A DNA stretch of 64,000 bases from Struthidea cinerea (taxonomy: Eukaryota > Chordata > Aves > Passeriformes > Corcoracidae): the NCBI GenBank assembly GCA_013397865.1, contig VZTI01002070.1, forward strand, positions 879,254 through 943,253. Reading direction: 5' to 3'. The position numbers and the translations under genes were made by a program. Shown here piece by piece: positions 24,278 to 35,912 of this stretch. The notes under the pieces were generated by a model that was not told the DNA's origin, did not search any database, and saw only the letters and a program-made list of their open reading frames with translations. Each line of letters opens with the position of its first letter. Positions within the stretch are counted from its first letter, which is position 1.

Positions 24278-24538
24278 TTAGGGAAGGGATTTGACTTGTG
24301 ATTTAAAATGTTTATTTTCAGGGCATTGATGGGAACGTGTGTCCTGCCTAAGGCCCTGGCACAACTCAGCAACTTTTTCCAGCATGAGCAGTGCTGTCCT
24401 GAGCATCTCAGATGGCAGCCACCTGGCATGCACCAGCTGGCAAATGGCCTCGCTGTACTCGTAGGGCAGCACACTGCTGTGGTTACTCTGGTGTAAACTC
24501 CCTGCCTGGGCACTCCTGAGACAAGAGTGACTGAGCAA
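24278..24538 (-). other. Unrecognised open frame, possibly a coding relic
   Basis: An 86-codon minus-strand frame whose middle part, SVLPYEYSEAICQLV followed by a leucine- and glutamate-rich stretch ending EKVAELCQG, has a helix-like pattern and lies in a local GC rise. I do not recognise the family. A loose resemblance to small helical proteins was considered and not accepted. It could be a piece of a processed pseudogene or chance. Confidence 0.15.
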
Positions 24539-27500
24539 GGAGTTTTACCTGTGTATCTAGAACAGTTTAATTACACTGGCAAATTTTCCCTGCAGATAAG
24601 CATAAGACAGCTAATTCTGACTCTTTTCCAGGAGAAAATTGCTTTGGATGTCTCTGCAGCTTTGTGAAGTCTGTGAGTGTTTACAGTGCCTTCACCCATA
24701 GCAGGAATAACCTGCAACCCTGGACTTTACAGTCCCTATCACTTTGGATCACACCTGAGTTTCCCATGCTTCCACTTATGCAATAAATATAGAAAAATAT
24801 AAATATTAAAAAAAAAAAATTCAATATCCTCCCCCAAGTACTACATAACGCCCCAAGCACCACATACTTGGAGAAACTAATATAATTTTTTCACTATTGT
24901 TGTTATAAAAGACTTAATTTATTACCTATTAAAGCTTTTCCATTCTCTTCAGAGAATTACAGGAAGCCAATAGAGAAACTAAGGAAACTGATAAAAAAAA
25001 ACCCCAACCCCCCTAAAACCAGCCACACAGTACCACTGAGGAGGATGTATGCAGCTTCTCAACAGCACCCCCAACTTCTCTTCCAGCCTGGCAGTGGTCC
25101 CAAGCAGACTCAACTGCAACAGCATGTGCCAAGCTGTGTCACAAGATTGTAACAGGTCTCAGGTGATCCCCTGACATTTCCACTCGTTCCTGCTGCTTTA
25201 AAGGCAAGTGACCAAACACATACCCCCAGATCTTGTGCCTGAGCCTGTTCAGCATCTTCTGTCATGATCTTAGAAGCAGACCAAGGTAGATTTGAAGAAA
25301 CTTTATGTTGGATGTTGCACTGACGCTACTATTAAGTTATGACAGAGGATTTGACACCTCCCCCAGTCAGCAGCTTTCAAGCAGTGCTGGGCCCACCCAA
25401 AATCTTCAAGTCTAAAATCAAGTACACCAAATGTATCAAAGATAAAATTTGTTTACTTACATCAGACTACATCCAATCTAATCCTGCAAAAACATGTGAA
25501 AAAATTCTCTTACTTGTATAGTTGCACCTTGTTATTAACCAACTTGAAATACCTAGTAGAGACTGAGTGAAGGAAAGGTATCAGGCTTTACATAAAATAA
25601 CCCTTTCAACTGGAATTCAAAGTATGAACCCTTGATCGCCAATATGTGCAACACTGGGACTACTTCTTTCAAGTAACAGAGGTATTCGTGGGAGAGAAGA
25701 GTGCCGATTCCCATATGGCCTGGGAATTTGAGCAAGTAAACTGCTTATTCTATTGTGCCAGAGTTTGCTGGCACTATTCCTGGTTTGAGATGATAGCTTC
25801 TGTGCTATGAAAACATAAGAGAATATTTGCTTTCTCTGGAAACTAGGTAGCATTTGTCAACAATCCACTTTAAGGAAGCATTATGGGACCTTTTTCCCTG
25901 TTTTTGTGTTTCTTTACAGGTGAAGAAAAAGCCTGCCACCACTCAGCCCTAAAAGCACATTTAGAAAATAATGGAAACAAGCACGACTAGGGCTAGCCTG
26001 AAGGAAATGGCAACACTTGACTGCACGCGCTGTACACTGACAAAATTACAAGGGCCTTACATGCAGTTACCAAAACCTGCAGAAATACTCAGACTTTGGG
26101 CCAAGCCATGATTCGTACTATAGTAATTCTACTCATTTCACTGGATCATTCCAGTTCCAAAAGAAGTTTATTTTAAGGTTTTTACATTTCTCCCTATCGT
26201 TATGACACTCATGCATCTTCCATATAATGGCAACAGATTTGGAAAAAAGTCTTCAAGTTCTCAACTATCTGACATTTTCTTTTCAAAATCAAAACTATTT
26301 TGGCAGGAGTAAAAGCTGAGATTTATGAATATAAGGCAATGCGAAGTAAACATCTTATTTTGACAGAAAGTAATTTTTCATGGTGAACAATGGTCAAACT
26401 CGATGTTCACCTAATACTTGCCTTTCCATGACCAGATGTCCTTGACTTTCTCACAGAAGCTCATTGATGAATATAATTTTTAAGATTATGACATTATAGA
26501 AAAATGCAAAGTAGTTATTGCTTTTGAACATCCTCTCATTTTGGCTTTGAACTGGAAGATCAAAAGATTCACCTTGTTCGAGCAAGGTGAACAATGCACG
26601 TGCCTGCAGTGGAGTAGGGAAGCAGAAGGGCTGCAACTATGACCTCTCAGATGCCCCTTTGAATTGGGGAGGGAGTTGCCAAAAAGCAGTAAACAAGCTT
26701 AAAACTAACAAGCTGTTGCTGCTGTCACTACACCCTTCACACCAAAATGGGCACCAGATCCTTGTTAGCAGGTTTAGCAAGGGGTGACTAAAGCTGCTGG
26801 AAGGAGTCCAGCCTGAGTGCAGGCCAAGGGGCTGTCCCAGAAGGCAGCTGGATAGCCTGCCAGCTGGGAGCTGCACCGCGTTTTCACATGCAGCTACAAA
26901 GCCTGTAAATTAGGATTGCTGAGCCTGGAGTTAGTATGTGCATGACTCACAAATACTTATTAGGGAGGAAGGAGCGACATCTCCAAGAGAGCTTGAAGGA
27001 AAAAAAAGCCAAAACCAAGGCACTGAAGTTTTGTGGAGAATCAAAGGAGCTTGTGCTTCTCACTGCTCAGCTGAGTGGAGACTAAAAGCCCAAAGTAAAA
27101 TATTGGTTTAGTTCTTCAGTGTTTCACCTTTTCATCCAGTCATTTTTATTTCTGCTCCTTTTCACTCAAAGCCTGATTTTGTGTGTAGATTTTAACATGC
27201 TAGAAGTGGAGAAGATTCCTGTCATTTGGGAATGTGCCATTAAAGTCTGTGGGACTGTTTTAGTAATTTGTGATACTTTTGAGTAATCCACTGGAAGTTG
27301 AGAACCATTTTTTTTCCCAATAGTTCTCCCAATATACATGTAGAGAAATTAAAAAGGGAATTATTTGAATTTACATAACTTGTCTTTATTTCAGAGTTAC
27401 CATTCACTCTCTTTAGTCAGACCACGGACTTAGTTGTTTGAGCATGCCATTGTTAGTCTGATGAATTTATTTTACATCAGAACAGCTTACATATATATGT

Positions 27501-28471
27501 ATAATCCTATTTATTTGAGGTGTTTCCATGAAAAGCTGAAGCAGAATATCTTTCTCTTTCCAATAATGTTCGAAGTCTCTCCATTAGCTAAACGCGGGGA
27601 ACAAGATCCTGGCTGCTCTCTTTCCCCATCAAGATCAGCTGAGTTTTACTATCAGTCAGTTTCAGTAACACTGTGTTACTATCGGGTAACAATTTTTTTT
27701 ACAAGACCAATTGTACAGCAGAGCTACAGCCCAGCTGTCTTTGTGGACTCTTCATTAGCTGATCTCAGTTAACGAGTAGTAAAAATTATCCAGGCATTTA
27801 ATTACAAAGCATTTGAAAGAGAAGAATTATGTGCAGTTCTTTAATTTTCCTTTTTCATTGTTCTTCTGCCATTCTATCTCATACTTCAATGCCTCTTCAA
27901 TAAAAGTAAAAAAGGTGTCTGTTTTAATGAGGGTCTAGTGTTTTTAAATAGCTAGTCCTGAGTATTGCTGCCACGATGCCTAGGTCTAGACTGTTCTAAA
28001 GTAATACTCTCATTTTCCAAATACATTTAACCACTCCACCAGCACCAATTTAAGTCCCACTCTTTTTTTTTCTTTCTTTTTTTTTTAATCAGGCCTGCAG
28101 CTACTCTACTAATACAGTAAGAATTACAGTAACAGTTTCAGTTCTAGATTAGAGAATCCACAAAAAAACTGCTTACAATATATACCATTCACTGAAAGAG
28201 AATTTTTTTCTTGCTGCAGTGGAGCAGAGGGGCAATGGACAAGAAAGACTTAAAACATGAGAGATCAACAGCTCCAGGCTGTGCCCACCTGAACCATGCT
28301 ACAGGGGCGTTCTCCTTCTTCTGCAGATATGCCAATTAATCTTTACACCTCTGATAGTTCTCATATACCTTAATGAGTGCATTAGCACTTGTTGTACACC
28401 CCCCCTCCACAGCCCATTTGTTTTTTTTCCATCCCAGGTACTAACTGGTTAGTGGATTCACTGGCTGTAAT
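24539..28471. other. Unique AT-rich DNA, no gene seen
   Basis: No transposon or gene recognised. It contains a 24-bp near-perfect palindrome (26568-26591), a 14-bp AT palindrome TACATATATATGTA (27488-27501), a good acceptor-like tract ending at 25919 that is followed by a stop within 11 codons, and T-rich tracts near 28062-28086. Confidence 0.5.
26568..26591. repeat. 24-bp near-perfect palindrome
   Basis: TTCACCTTGTTC (26568-26579) is followed with no spacer by GAGCAAGGTGAA (26580-26591). The arms are complementary except at one position that becomes a G-T pair. It could extrude as a cruciform or bind a dimeric protein. Confidence 0.8.
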
Positions 28472-28596
28472 AACAGAATATCCTGAGTTAGAAGAGATCC
28501 ACAAGGCTCATTGAAGTCCAGCTCCTGGCCCTGCACAGGACAGACCCAGGAATCACACCATGTGCCTGAGAGCATTGTCCAAACACTTCTTGAACA
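28472..28596 (-). mobile_element. CR1: CR1 LINE 3' scrap
   Basis: ACAGAATATCCTGAGTTAGA, then CTCCTGGCCCTGCACAGGAC, AATCACACCATGTGCCTGAG and CATTGTCCAAACACTTCTTG, match the reversed 3' end of an avian CR1 subfamily different from the copies at 1313 and 21889. Only about 125 bp remains, and the homology stops abruptly after CTTGAAC. Confidence 0.85.
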
Positions 28597-29782
28597 AGAA
28601 GAAAGACAGTAAGCGGCAAATGCCAATTTATGGCTTGTAACTACAATCTCCTTGCTAAAACAACCCCAACTATTCCAACAGATATTCTCTAGATAGACTA
28701 TAACTCTGCTCTCTCTATCTCTCCATCAATGCTTTTAACCTTGTCTGTCCTACCAAAAACTGCCATTAGGTTAAGTCCCGTTCAGTTTGTTAAAGGAACG
28801 TATACATCAACTTTGGAAACTCTGACCTAATTCAGGTAAAAAAAAAAAAAAGAAATTACTTTCCAATTAAGAAAAAAAAATTCATTCTACTGAGATAAAA
28901 CTAAAGACTCAGGAATAGAGATGCAACATTTCTTTGCCCAAGTCACTGTAACTGCACAGTCTTTGCCAATGTTCTGTGACAATTTTCCTTTAAAGAGATT
29001 TCTTCCTACTCACCCTTACAGGATATTTTGTGTCCTCTAGCAGTACTTCAAGGCATTTTCACATGTGTGAAATACTTCTGTAGATCTGTGGTATGTAAAA
29101 TAGAGTTGCTGCTGTAATGCAATGACCCAAGGTGCCCATGTTTGCAGTAACCTCTGTGAGCACATGAAATGTCTGCAGCTCCACTGCAGTCTGAGCCTGG
29201 CATGAGCTCTGCCACTCTGCTGACAGCACAATGCATCTCCTTCTCCAAGCTATCTCTCTGCTCTGGGCAGACCATCCTCAAATACAGAGTAACGTGAACA
29301 ACTAATGGTCTGGGGACACTTAATTAGATGTAAGAAAGATATAAACATGTCTCTTTTCTCTGTATCAGTTTAAATGTTTGCCAGTCTGGGAATTGAAGAG
29401 AATTGATTTACTATATCTGACATCTGATAACAGTATTACAAAAATGAAGAAAACCTTGAAAAGAAATTTTAAACCAAACCTTCTCATCTTCATTGCTCTG
29501 AAAGTTCAAATAAAATCAAAATAAAAAACTATGGTTCATTTGGAGTTTTGCAAAACCAAACCCTGACTGACAAGATTTTACAAACATGAAAGCTCCCTTG
29601 AGGCATCCTTAAGTGCTCTGATTTATTACAGCTTTGTAGCTAATAATTACTTTCACAGGGGAAAAGAAAGGTAGTTCCAGTTTGTAAATTGTTGCTTTGT
29701 GATGTAGAAGAATAACGATAGCCAATATGCTTTACTTAGGTGTACTGTTAATTACAAAAATTACAAAGCTATTTAGTTGGTT

Positions 29783-29818
29783 AGTTAAAGCTGTTCCTCT
29801 AAGGGAACAGCTTTAACT
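29783..29818. repeat. Perfect 15-bp stem hairpin
   Basis: AGTTAAAGCTGTTCC (29783-29797) is exactly complementary to GGAACAGCTTTAACT (29804-29818), with a six-base loop TCTAAG. Outside it, TTGG (29777-29780) can pair with CCAA (29819-29822) across a two-base bulge, and TTT (29772-29774) with AAA (29825-29827), giving a roughly 22-bp imperfect stem. A perfect 15-bp snapback is far beyond chance for this length of DNA. Possible explanations are a small RNA precursor, a replication template-switch scar, or a protein site. Confidence 0.9.
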
Positions 29819-31719
29819 CCAAGCAAACCCCGAACTCGAGAGAGCTGCTGGAAAAAGAGCAATACTGCCTACCTCATCAGGAGATGAATGCCTGTGGGTA
29901 GGGTGACAGCAAGCCATAACATGGATAACAAAAATTACAGTTGCTATAGGAATCTGTTTGGTTGATCTAGTGCTAATGATTCCTGAAAACAGTGCCCATC
30001 AAAGACATATAAAAGCTGACTCTGTATTATTTTCTCAAATAAGGTCTTACGAACATGATTTGTTAATCAGGATATATGCACTAAACGTATGAAAGACACA
30101 GGTGGGGAATGTGCAGTGCTGTTAAATGAGTCTGACCTTCCTTCCTCACATCAAAACAAATCATGTTCCCGAATAACAGCTATGGAGTTAAAAAGGTTTT
30201 GGACTTGGTCATCAAATGCATCATGAAAGAAAATGGCATACAATGAGCTCTCTTTGCACACACTGTTTTGCTTTGGGCAATCATTCATTCCCCTGTGTTA
30301 TGAGGGTGACTATTACACAATCAGAACCATTAACAATATTGTATTTATGGGAGCTTGAGTCCAACCCTACCACTGGTGCAGAGCCCCTGCTAAACACCGT
30401 GTTTGGGTTTTATCTGGTATAGATAACTCGCTGATTTTAGAATAACTGACTGTAATGGTTTATAAAATCCAGTACAGAGGCTGTTGCAGAGCGGTGCCTG
30501 ACTAATGGATTTAAGGAAAAGCAAAGGCAAGAATACAGACACTACCGGAAGAAGCAGCAGCCTGTTGTTTGGTACTTGTACATTTAAACTGTTTTAAACT
30601 GTGTGAACTAATAAAAGTCCATTTACGGTCTTTTTTTTTTTTCAGGTTGCAAGGACACATTTTTGATTTACTGTTTTTGAAAACATGAGCTTTTATTTTG
30701 GTATGAAAATGCTTCAAAGAGTTCATAGCTTTATACTTTGTGTAATGGCTTTTGTCTGCTGTCCATTGTAACACAATCACAGAAAATATTCCCAAATCAT
30801 TGGGCAGCCTGTGTCAATACTGAACTGCCTTATAGGATTCATCACAGCACTTTCCAATAACTAGAATAAGAAAGTAAAATAAAACTTGCTACCACTAAAG
30901 TAAATACTTTCCACCACGAAATGTCAAGCAATCACCTAATCACTCTAGGAAGGACAATAACTGCTCTGAAAAAATGCTTATTCCCTTACTCCTTGCTAAG
31001 AAGTTGCTTGTACTGTACCAGAAAGACTAACACTTTTCAGATAGAATCTGTAAGAATCGTCTTTCTCAAAATGCTTGTTTTATCGGTTTGGCTATAAATT
31101 AAATTATAAACATCAGATAAAAATCAACATTCTCTTCCACAGAAAAATGGCAAGTCCAACCAGACCAAGTAGATGAAAATGTGGTAATCAAAGCATATAT
31201 ATATGTCCCAGGGGAAGAATACCAACACTTTCTTTTGCTTCCTTCAAAGACTGCAGCTACATGAATGTTAAAATTTTCTCTTCCATACAAAAAGAAACTG
31301 TTCCTAGGACATGCCATGAACCACTAAAACAAAGTTCTAACTCTTTGCTATGGGCCAACTGTTTGCAGAGGGTATTCCTAAAGGAATTACACCACTACAA
31401 GCAGTAGATAGAAATGAGGTATGTTTGTATGATAGACAGTACTACCTAATAAAGCCTGCAGGCTGGATAGCAAATATTTTATAATCACAAATTGAATGCA
31501 ATCTGAAGAGTTAAAAATAAAACAAACAAAAATCCCCCAACAAAACAGTGCAGCAATTCCAAAGAACAACCAAATTTCCAGAAATTACAATATGTTTGAG
31601 GCTATTTGGTGAGCAGACACAGAGGCTAAATTCATCAAGAAAATTATTCACTCAGCATTAGCATTACAGCTGTGTTTTGCCTCCCAAGACTTTTGCCTTT
31701 ATTTGCAATTGTGTTGATT

Positions 31720-31734
31720 ATGCATATGCAAAAT
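31720..31734 (+). promoter_or_regulatory. POU-dimer (MORE-like) site
   Basis: ATGCATATGCAAAAT closely resembles the palindromic MORE element (ATGCATATGCAT) on which OCT and BRN-type POU factors bind as dimers. It lies in AT-rich DNA with further TTTGCAAT-like sequence just upstream. Regulatory role inferred only. Confidence 0.3.
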
Positions 31735-32593
31735 ATTTTATCTATTCTATCTATTCCCTTTCCCTCTAAATGGTGCACTAATCTGTAATGACAAGCATGG
31801 TGCTGCACATGGAGAACTCATCTTCAGGGCAGGCAAAGGCACTTGATTCATATCTAGTAACTTTAAAGATCTGAATGTAGGATGAAATGGGTATAAATTT
31901 TCTCTAACAATATAAATGTGGCATTTTATACAAGAATAATGCTCTGGTTTTAGGAAACAGTTGTGGTATGTAGCTGAATTCATTACTGATTATTCCAAAA
32001 GCATGACTGCAGCAGCAAACCAGCACTTCAATTTTAATTTATGAGCCTTGTGTGGGGTGACAGACATTAGCATAAGAGTGACAGTAACTTTAATCCCCCT
32101 CTACCCTTGACTTGCGCCTTGGTTTCTTTGAACACATTTCTAAATCGGCAAAGCTTCAGCCAATTAGGAATTATAATACTTCTTGGGAAAGAAAAAACAT
32201 TTTCAATCCCAATACAATTTCCATGAAATAAATTATTTGCATAGAGCACAGCCAGTGCAAGTAACTGTATTAAAATGCCATTGCTAATTAAATTGTATCC
32301 TTTAAAGCTTGGCAGTCTGGAGCAGAAAAGGAGGAACATGTTAAATATACGTGTAACTTTAAGCAACATTCTAAACACACTTTACTTGACAAATATTTGC
32401 TGAATATTTCCTGACTAAGACACATAGTGATAGCTATTTTCCTATTCCCTCTTACAGAAGGGCAAGACAACAAAAGCAGCTGTCTGATTAGGGGCACTGT
32501 TGTCCTGAATCAATTACAACCCTGCAGCAGAGTGCTCCGCTTATGCACCTGTTTTTAAATAAAAAGCTTCTGTAGCTCCCAAGCCTTGTACAA

Positions 32594-32617
32594 GGGAGAT
32601 GGGGGTGGGGTTGGGGG
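32594..32617 (+). other. Canonical G-quadruplex motif
   Basis: Four G runs (GGG 32594-32596, five G 32601-32605, four G 32607-32610, five G 32613-32617) with loops of 4, 1 and 2 bases satisfy the G3+N1-7 rule. It is the clearest such motif seen in the window. Confidence 0.75.
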
Positions 32618-34865
32618 AGAAACTATGAGTGAAAGAAACAATAATTCTTCTGAAGGTCAGCCAGGGCATCCTTCATCCCTCGCTCTCCACATTCACTGAT
32701 TGCCTCCGAATAGGAAATCCGCCCAAATCTTCTGTTACAATCAAGAAGGGGGGAGGAGATCCGTGTTGTACATGTGCCACTTTCACTCGCTTTTGAAGGA
32801 ATATAATTATTGTGTTTAACTGACTGACTTATCTCTTTCCCAGAGCTTTTCAAGTTGAAGGGTGACAGAGCTGAGGAGCCTGAGAACTGGCTGCTCATCC
32901 CGATTGCAGTGCGCCTCCGGGTACCCATTAGTGCCTCCCCACCTCGCTCCCCTCCTCTCCCTACATCCCTGGCCAGGGCTGCTGCTTCAAGCTCTGCTCA
33001 CAGCAGCAGTACCTGGGTCCTCACAGCCTCTCTGCAGGGCCTGCTGACACAGGTGGGACCTATTCGCCTTCCAGCCTTAGGTGCTGTTACCTGAAAAACG
33101 GCTGCAGACTCAGAGCCCACAGTCTGGTTATTTTGATGAGCTCAAATTCCAGACAATCTTTCTGCAATTTATCCTGTCCCATAGCTTCTGGTAGACACCT
33201 TTCTATAAGAAATTCATTGCCACTTACCACACAGAATAAAAAGGAGCCTGTTTATGCAGTCTTTTACTGCATGCATAAAGACTTCCTTATAATGTGAAAT
33301 ATTTCTCTGGAGTATTGGCATTTAGTACCTCTGACCTGTCTAAGCACACTTTTTTCCTTTAATATTAATAAAATCTTAGTCTTTGATTCATACATGTTTC
33401 TTTTTTAACAGGCTGAAGAAATTAGAATACATTGTTTTCTTATTATCTGAATGCATGAAGAAAAATGCAGTTGAACTGATAAAACAGAGTGGGTTTTGGC
33501 CAAGGCAGCTGTTCTGCAGTTTGTGCATAGGTTCTGTTCTCAATTCCAGCTCTGAAGTGTCCAAGCTCTGTTTTCTTGCATACATAGCAGAGGACAGCTA
33601 GATAGCTACCCTCATGAAAACTGCCATGCAAACGCTACAAAAGGAAGATCCCCTCCAAGATACACAGAAGTACGTTTTAACATAATCTATAAATGCTTTT
33701 TAATTTTTTTCCATTTTGCTTTTACATGCAAAAAGGAGTCTGCAAGGTCTTTCAGAATCAGAGGTCAGGCTTTTGCAATGAATATGGACAATAAAAATCA
33801 GGGCTGAAAAAATTCTTAAACGTGATTTTATAAACGCTTACAAGCATTAGATTTTTCAGGCCTTAAGTATCAAATTATTAAGCAGATACAATAATTTTAT
33901 TTGGGAAAAAATATAATTTAATATTTGATTGCAGCACCACCATATAATCTAAAACTGTACAGCGCACAAGCTGTCTAGGAGGTATCTGGATTGCACTGAA
34001 GAATTTACTGTGTGCTGGATCTGTCTCTCTCTCTGGATGGCTGGGGAAATCCAGGATACTTCTATTTGACTGCATGCTTAAGATGCCTGAAGTTGAGACA
34101 GGTAAAGTATGATGGAGATAGATAAACAGATGCTTTTAATGGTCTCAGAGCTTGCATAAATCCTTTGGTATCCAGGCAGCTTTACAAGCCTGACCTGCAG
34201 TGTCTGCCATATTGGGAAATGAAATTCAGGTTCTTCAGCAGTTTGCTCTCAAAGACACAAGCTTTTGTGTATGTGCATACAGACATAGTGGAGTTTCTTA
34301 CCTCCAAAGATTACAGCCAAATCCCTAAACTATGTAATTTAGGGACTGCAATTACTTAGAAATTTTGTATTCTAATAGGACTTAGCTGGACAGGATATCT
34401 GTAAGAACAGATGTAAAAATCAGCCTAAACAGAGTGTGCCTGAAGGTGAAGAATGACCTTTTTGAAAGATACTGCTATAAAAGTAAAGCTTTCCGTTAGT
34501 TTGTGTTATAATTTGTCTTTATAATTAGTAGAAAGAACTTCCATTAGAAGTTTTTAAAAAGCCTTAAAAGAGAGTCTGACACAGCAAGTCATTATTTATT
34601 GAACAAACAATGAAATTTTAGTACTCCTTTTCATAACAATTTCCATTTACTTCTTTTATTAAATGATAACTATCACTCACTCTGATTTTCAATCAATAAA
34701 ACTAAAGTGAAAAGTCACTCATTAGAAGAATACATTCTGATCCAGTCAAAAAAGCTGCTTGAAAAATTTCTGAAGAAGAGGGACACAGAGTGTCAGCAAA
34801 CAGCACTTAAAGCACGGAAACAATACAGATACTTCTGAAGAAAAAGGCCAAACAAGGAAACAAGT
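32618..34865. other. Unique DNA, possible conserved patch at left end
   Basis: The left 300 bp (about 32640-32930) is compositionally balanced and open for 101 codons on the minus strand (32623-32928) and 79 on the plus strand (32855-33094), without any motif I recognise. The rest is AT-rich. The segment after the acceptor-like tract ending at 33411 stays open for about 60 codons, but no good donor follows. Confidence 0.4.
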
Positions 34866-35912
34866 GGGTCCATTTGGCTTCAGTAAGGCTTGCAACACAT
34901 CTGCCACAATACTCCTGAATCCATGTTAGGATGTTACAGCCTATGCAGCCTGTACAAAATTTACTGGCTGGGCTCAGAGTTTTGGGCCAATGGGTTGTGC
35001 TCTGCCAGGAGGTTGGCTAGATGCAGGTGTCTGTCCCGGGACCTGTTGTTAACATTTTTATCAGTGACTCAGAGGAGGCAGCAAGAGCTCACTGCCATGA
35101 GGTTTGCAGCTAACTCCAGAATACTGGGAGCCATCAATATGCTTTGGAGAAGAGCTACCATTCTGGGAAACCAAGGCAGGCTGAAGGAGAGAGCTGACAG
35201 AAGCCTTATGAAACTCAACAAGGACAAATGAAAACCCCTTCTACCTGGGGAGGAGTAACTCCTGCAACAGTAGTGGCTGGGGAGCAGCTCTGAGGGCACC
35301 GGCTTTGGGGGTGTGCAGGCGTGAGCCGACCAGAAGCCAGCAGTGTCCTGGCAGCAAAAACAGGCAGCGGCACCCAGGGCTGCATGAACAGGAATCCCAT
35401 GACCACAGCCCCTCTCTGATCAGCACTTCCTCCAGTACACAAGAGACGCTGATAAACAACCCATTTCAGAACATAACTACCAAGATGGTCAGGCCTGGAA
35501 CACTTGCCTCATGAGGACAAACTGAGGGAGCTAGACTTGTTTGATCTGGAGAAGAGACAGCTTTGGTGAGACCTGACAGCAGCTCCTGATACCTACAAGG
35601 AAGTTATTGAGAAGACAAAGCCAGCTCTTCACAGTGGTGCATAGTAAGAGAATGGGAGACAAAAGGCATAAACTGAAATGAGAAGTCCAGATTGTTTATC
35701 ACACAAAGGTTTTTTTCACTGCTTAGACAATGAAGCAGTGGAACAGACTTCCAAGAGAGGCTGAACAGTCTCCATCCTTGGAGGATTTCAAGACCAACTG
35801 GAAAAGAATTCTGAGGAACTTCATCTGAACTCAAAGTTCACCCTACATTGAGCAGGAGATTGGAGTAGATGCCTCCTGATCTCTCTTCAGAATTGAATTA
35901 TGCTGTGGTATG
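34866..35912 (+). mobile_element. CR1: Old CR1 LINE copy, sense strand
   Basis: The plus strand follows the CR1 coding and 3' sequence in order. First comes an RT-region match (GGCTTCAGTAAGGCTTGCAA near 34876). Next is CCCGGGACCTGTTGTTAACA near 35035, then the phrases for the ORF2 C-terminus (ACTCAACAAGGACAAATG, CTGGGGAGGAGTAACTCCTG). The 3' UTR phrases CAGTGGTGCATAGTAAGAGA and GAGCAGGAGATTGGAGTAGA follow. The reading frame is broken many times and divergence is high, so the copy is ancient and non-functional. The 113-codon ORF at 34890-35231 is a chance open part of it. It is in opposite orientation to the copy at 38552. Confidence 0.85.

Larger units (their letters stand above)
28597..32592. 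other. Unique AT-rich DNA with a strong hairpin, no gene seen
   Basis: No transposon or gene recognised apart from the hairpin at 29783-29818 and a POU-dimer-like site at 31720-31734. A-runs of about 13 occur near 28840. Short ORFs lack motifs. The stretch at 31640-32480 is AT-rich with many ATTA and TAAT cores. Confidence 0.5.

Noticed and set aside
25895..25955. Acceptor-like tract followed by a short lysine-rich reading and stop
   Set aside because: Only 10 codons to the stop and no supporting upstream exon or polyadenylation signal close by.
30353..30405. CTTGAGTCCAACCCTACC, resembling a CR1 tail phrase
   Set aside because: Only about 15 bases fit and the flanks do not follow any CR1 order.
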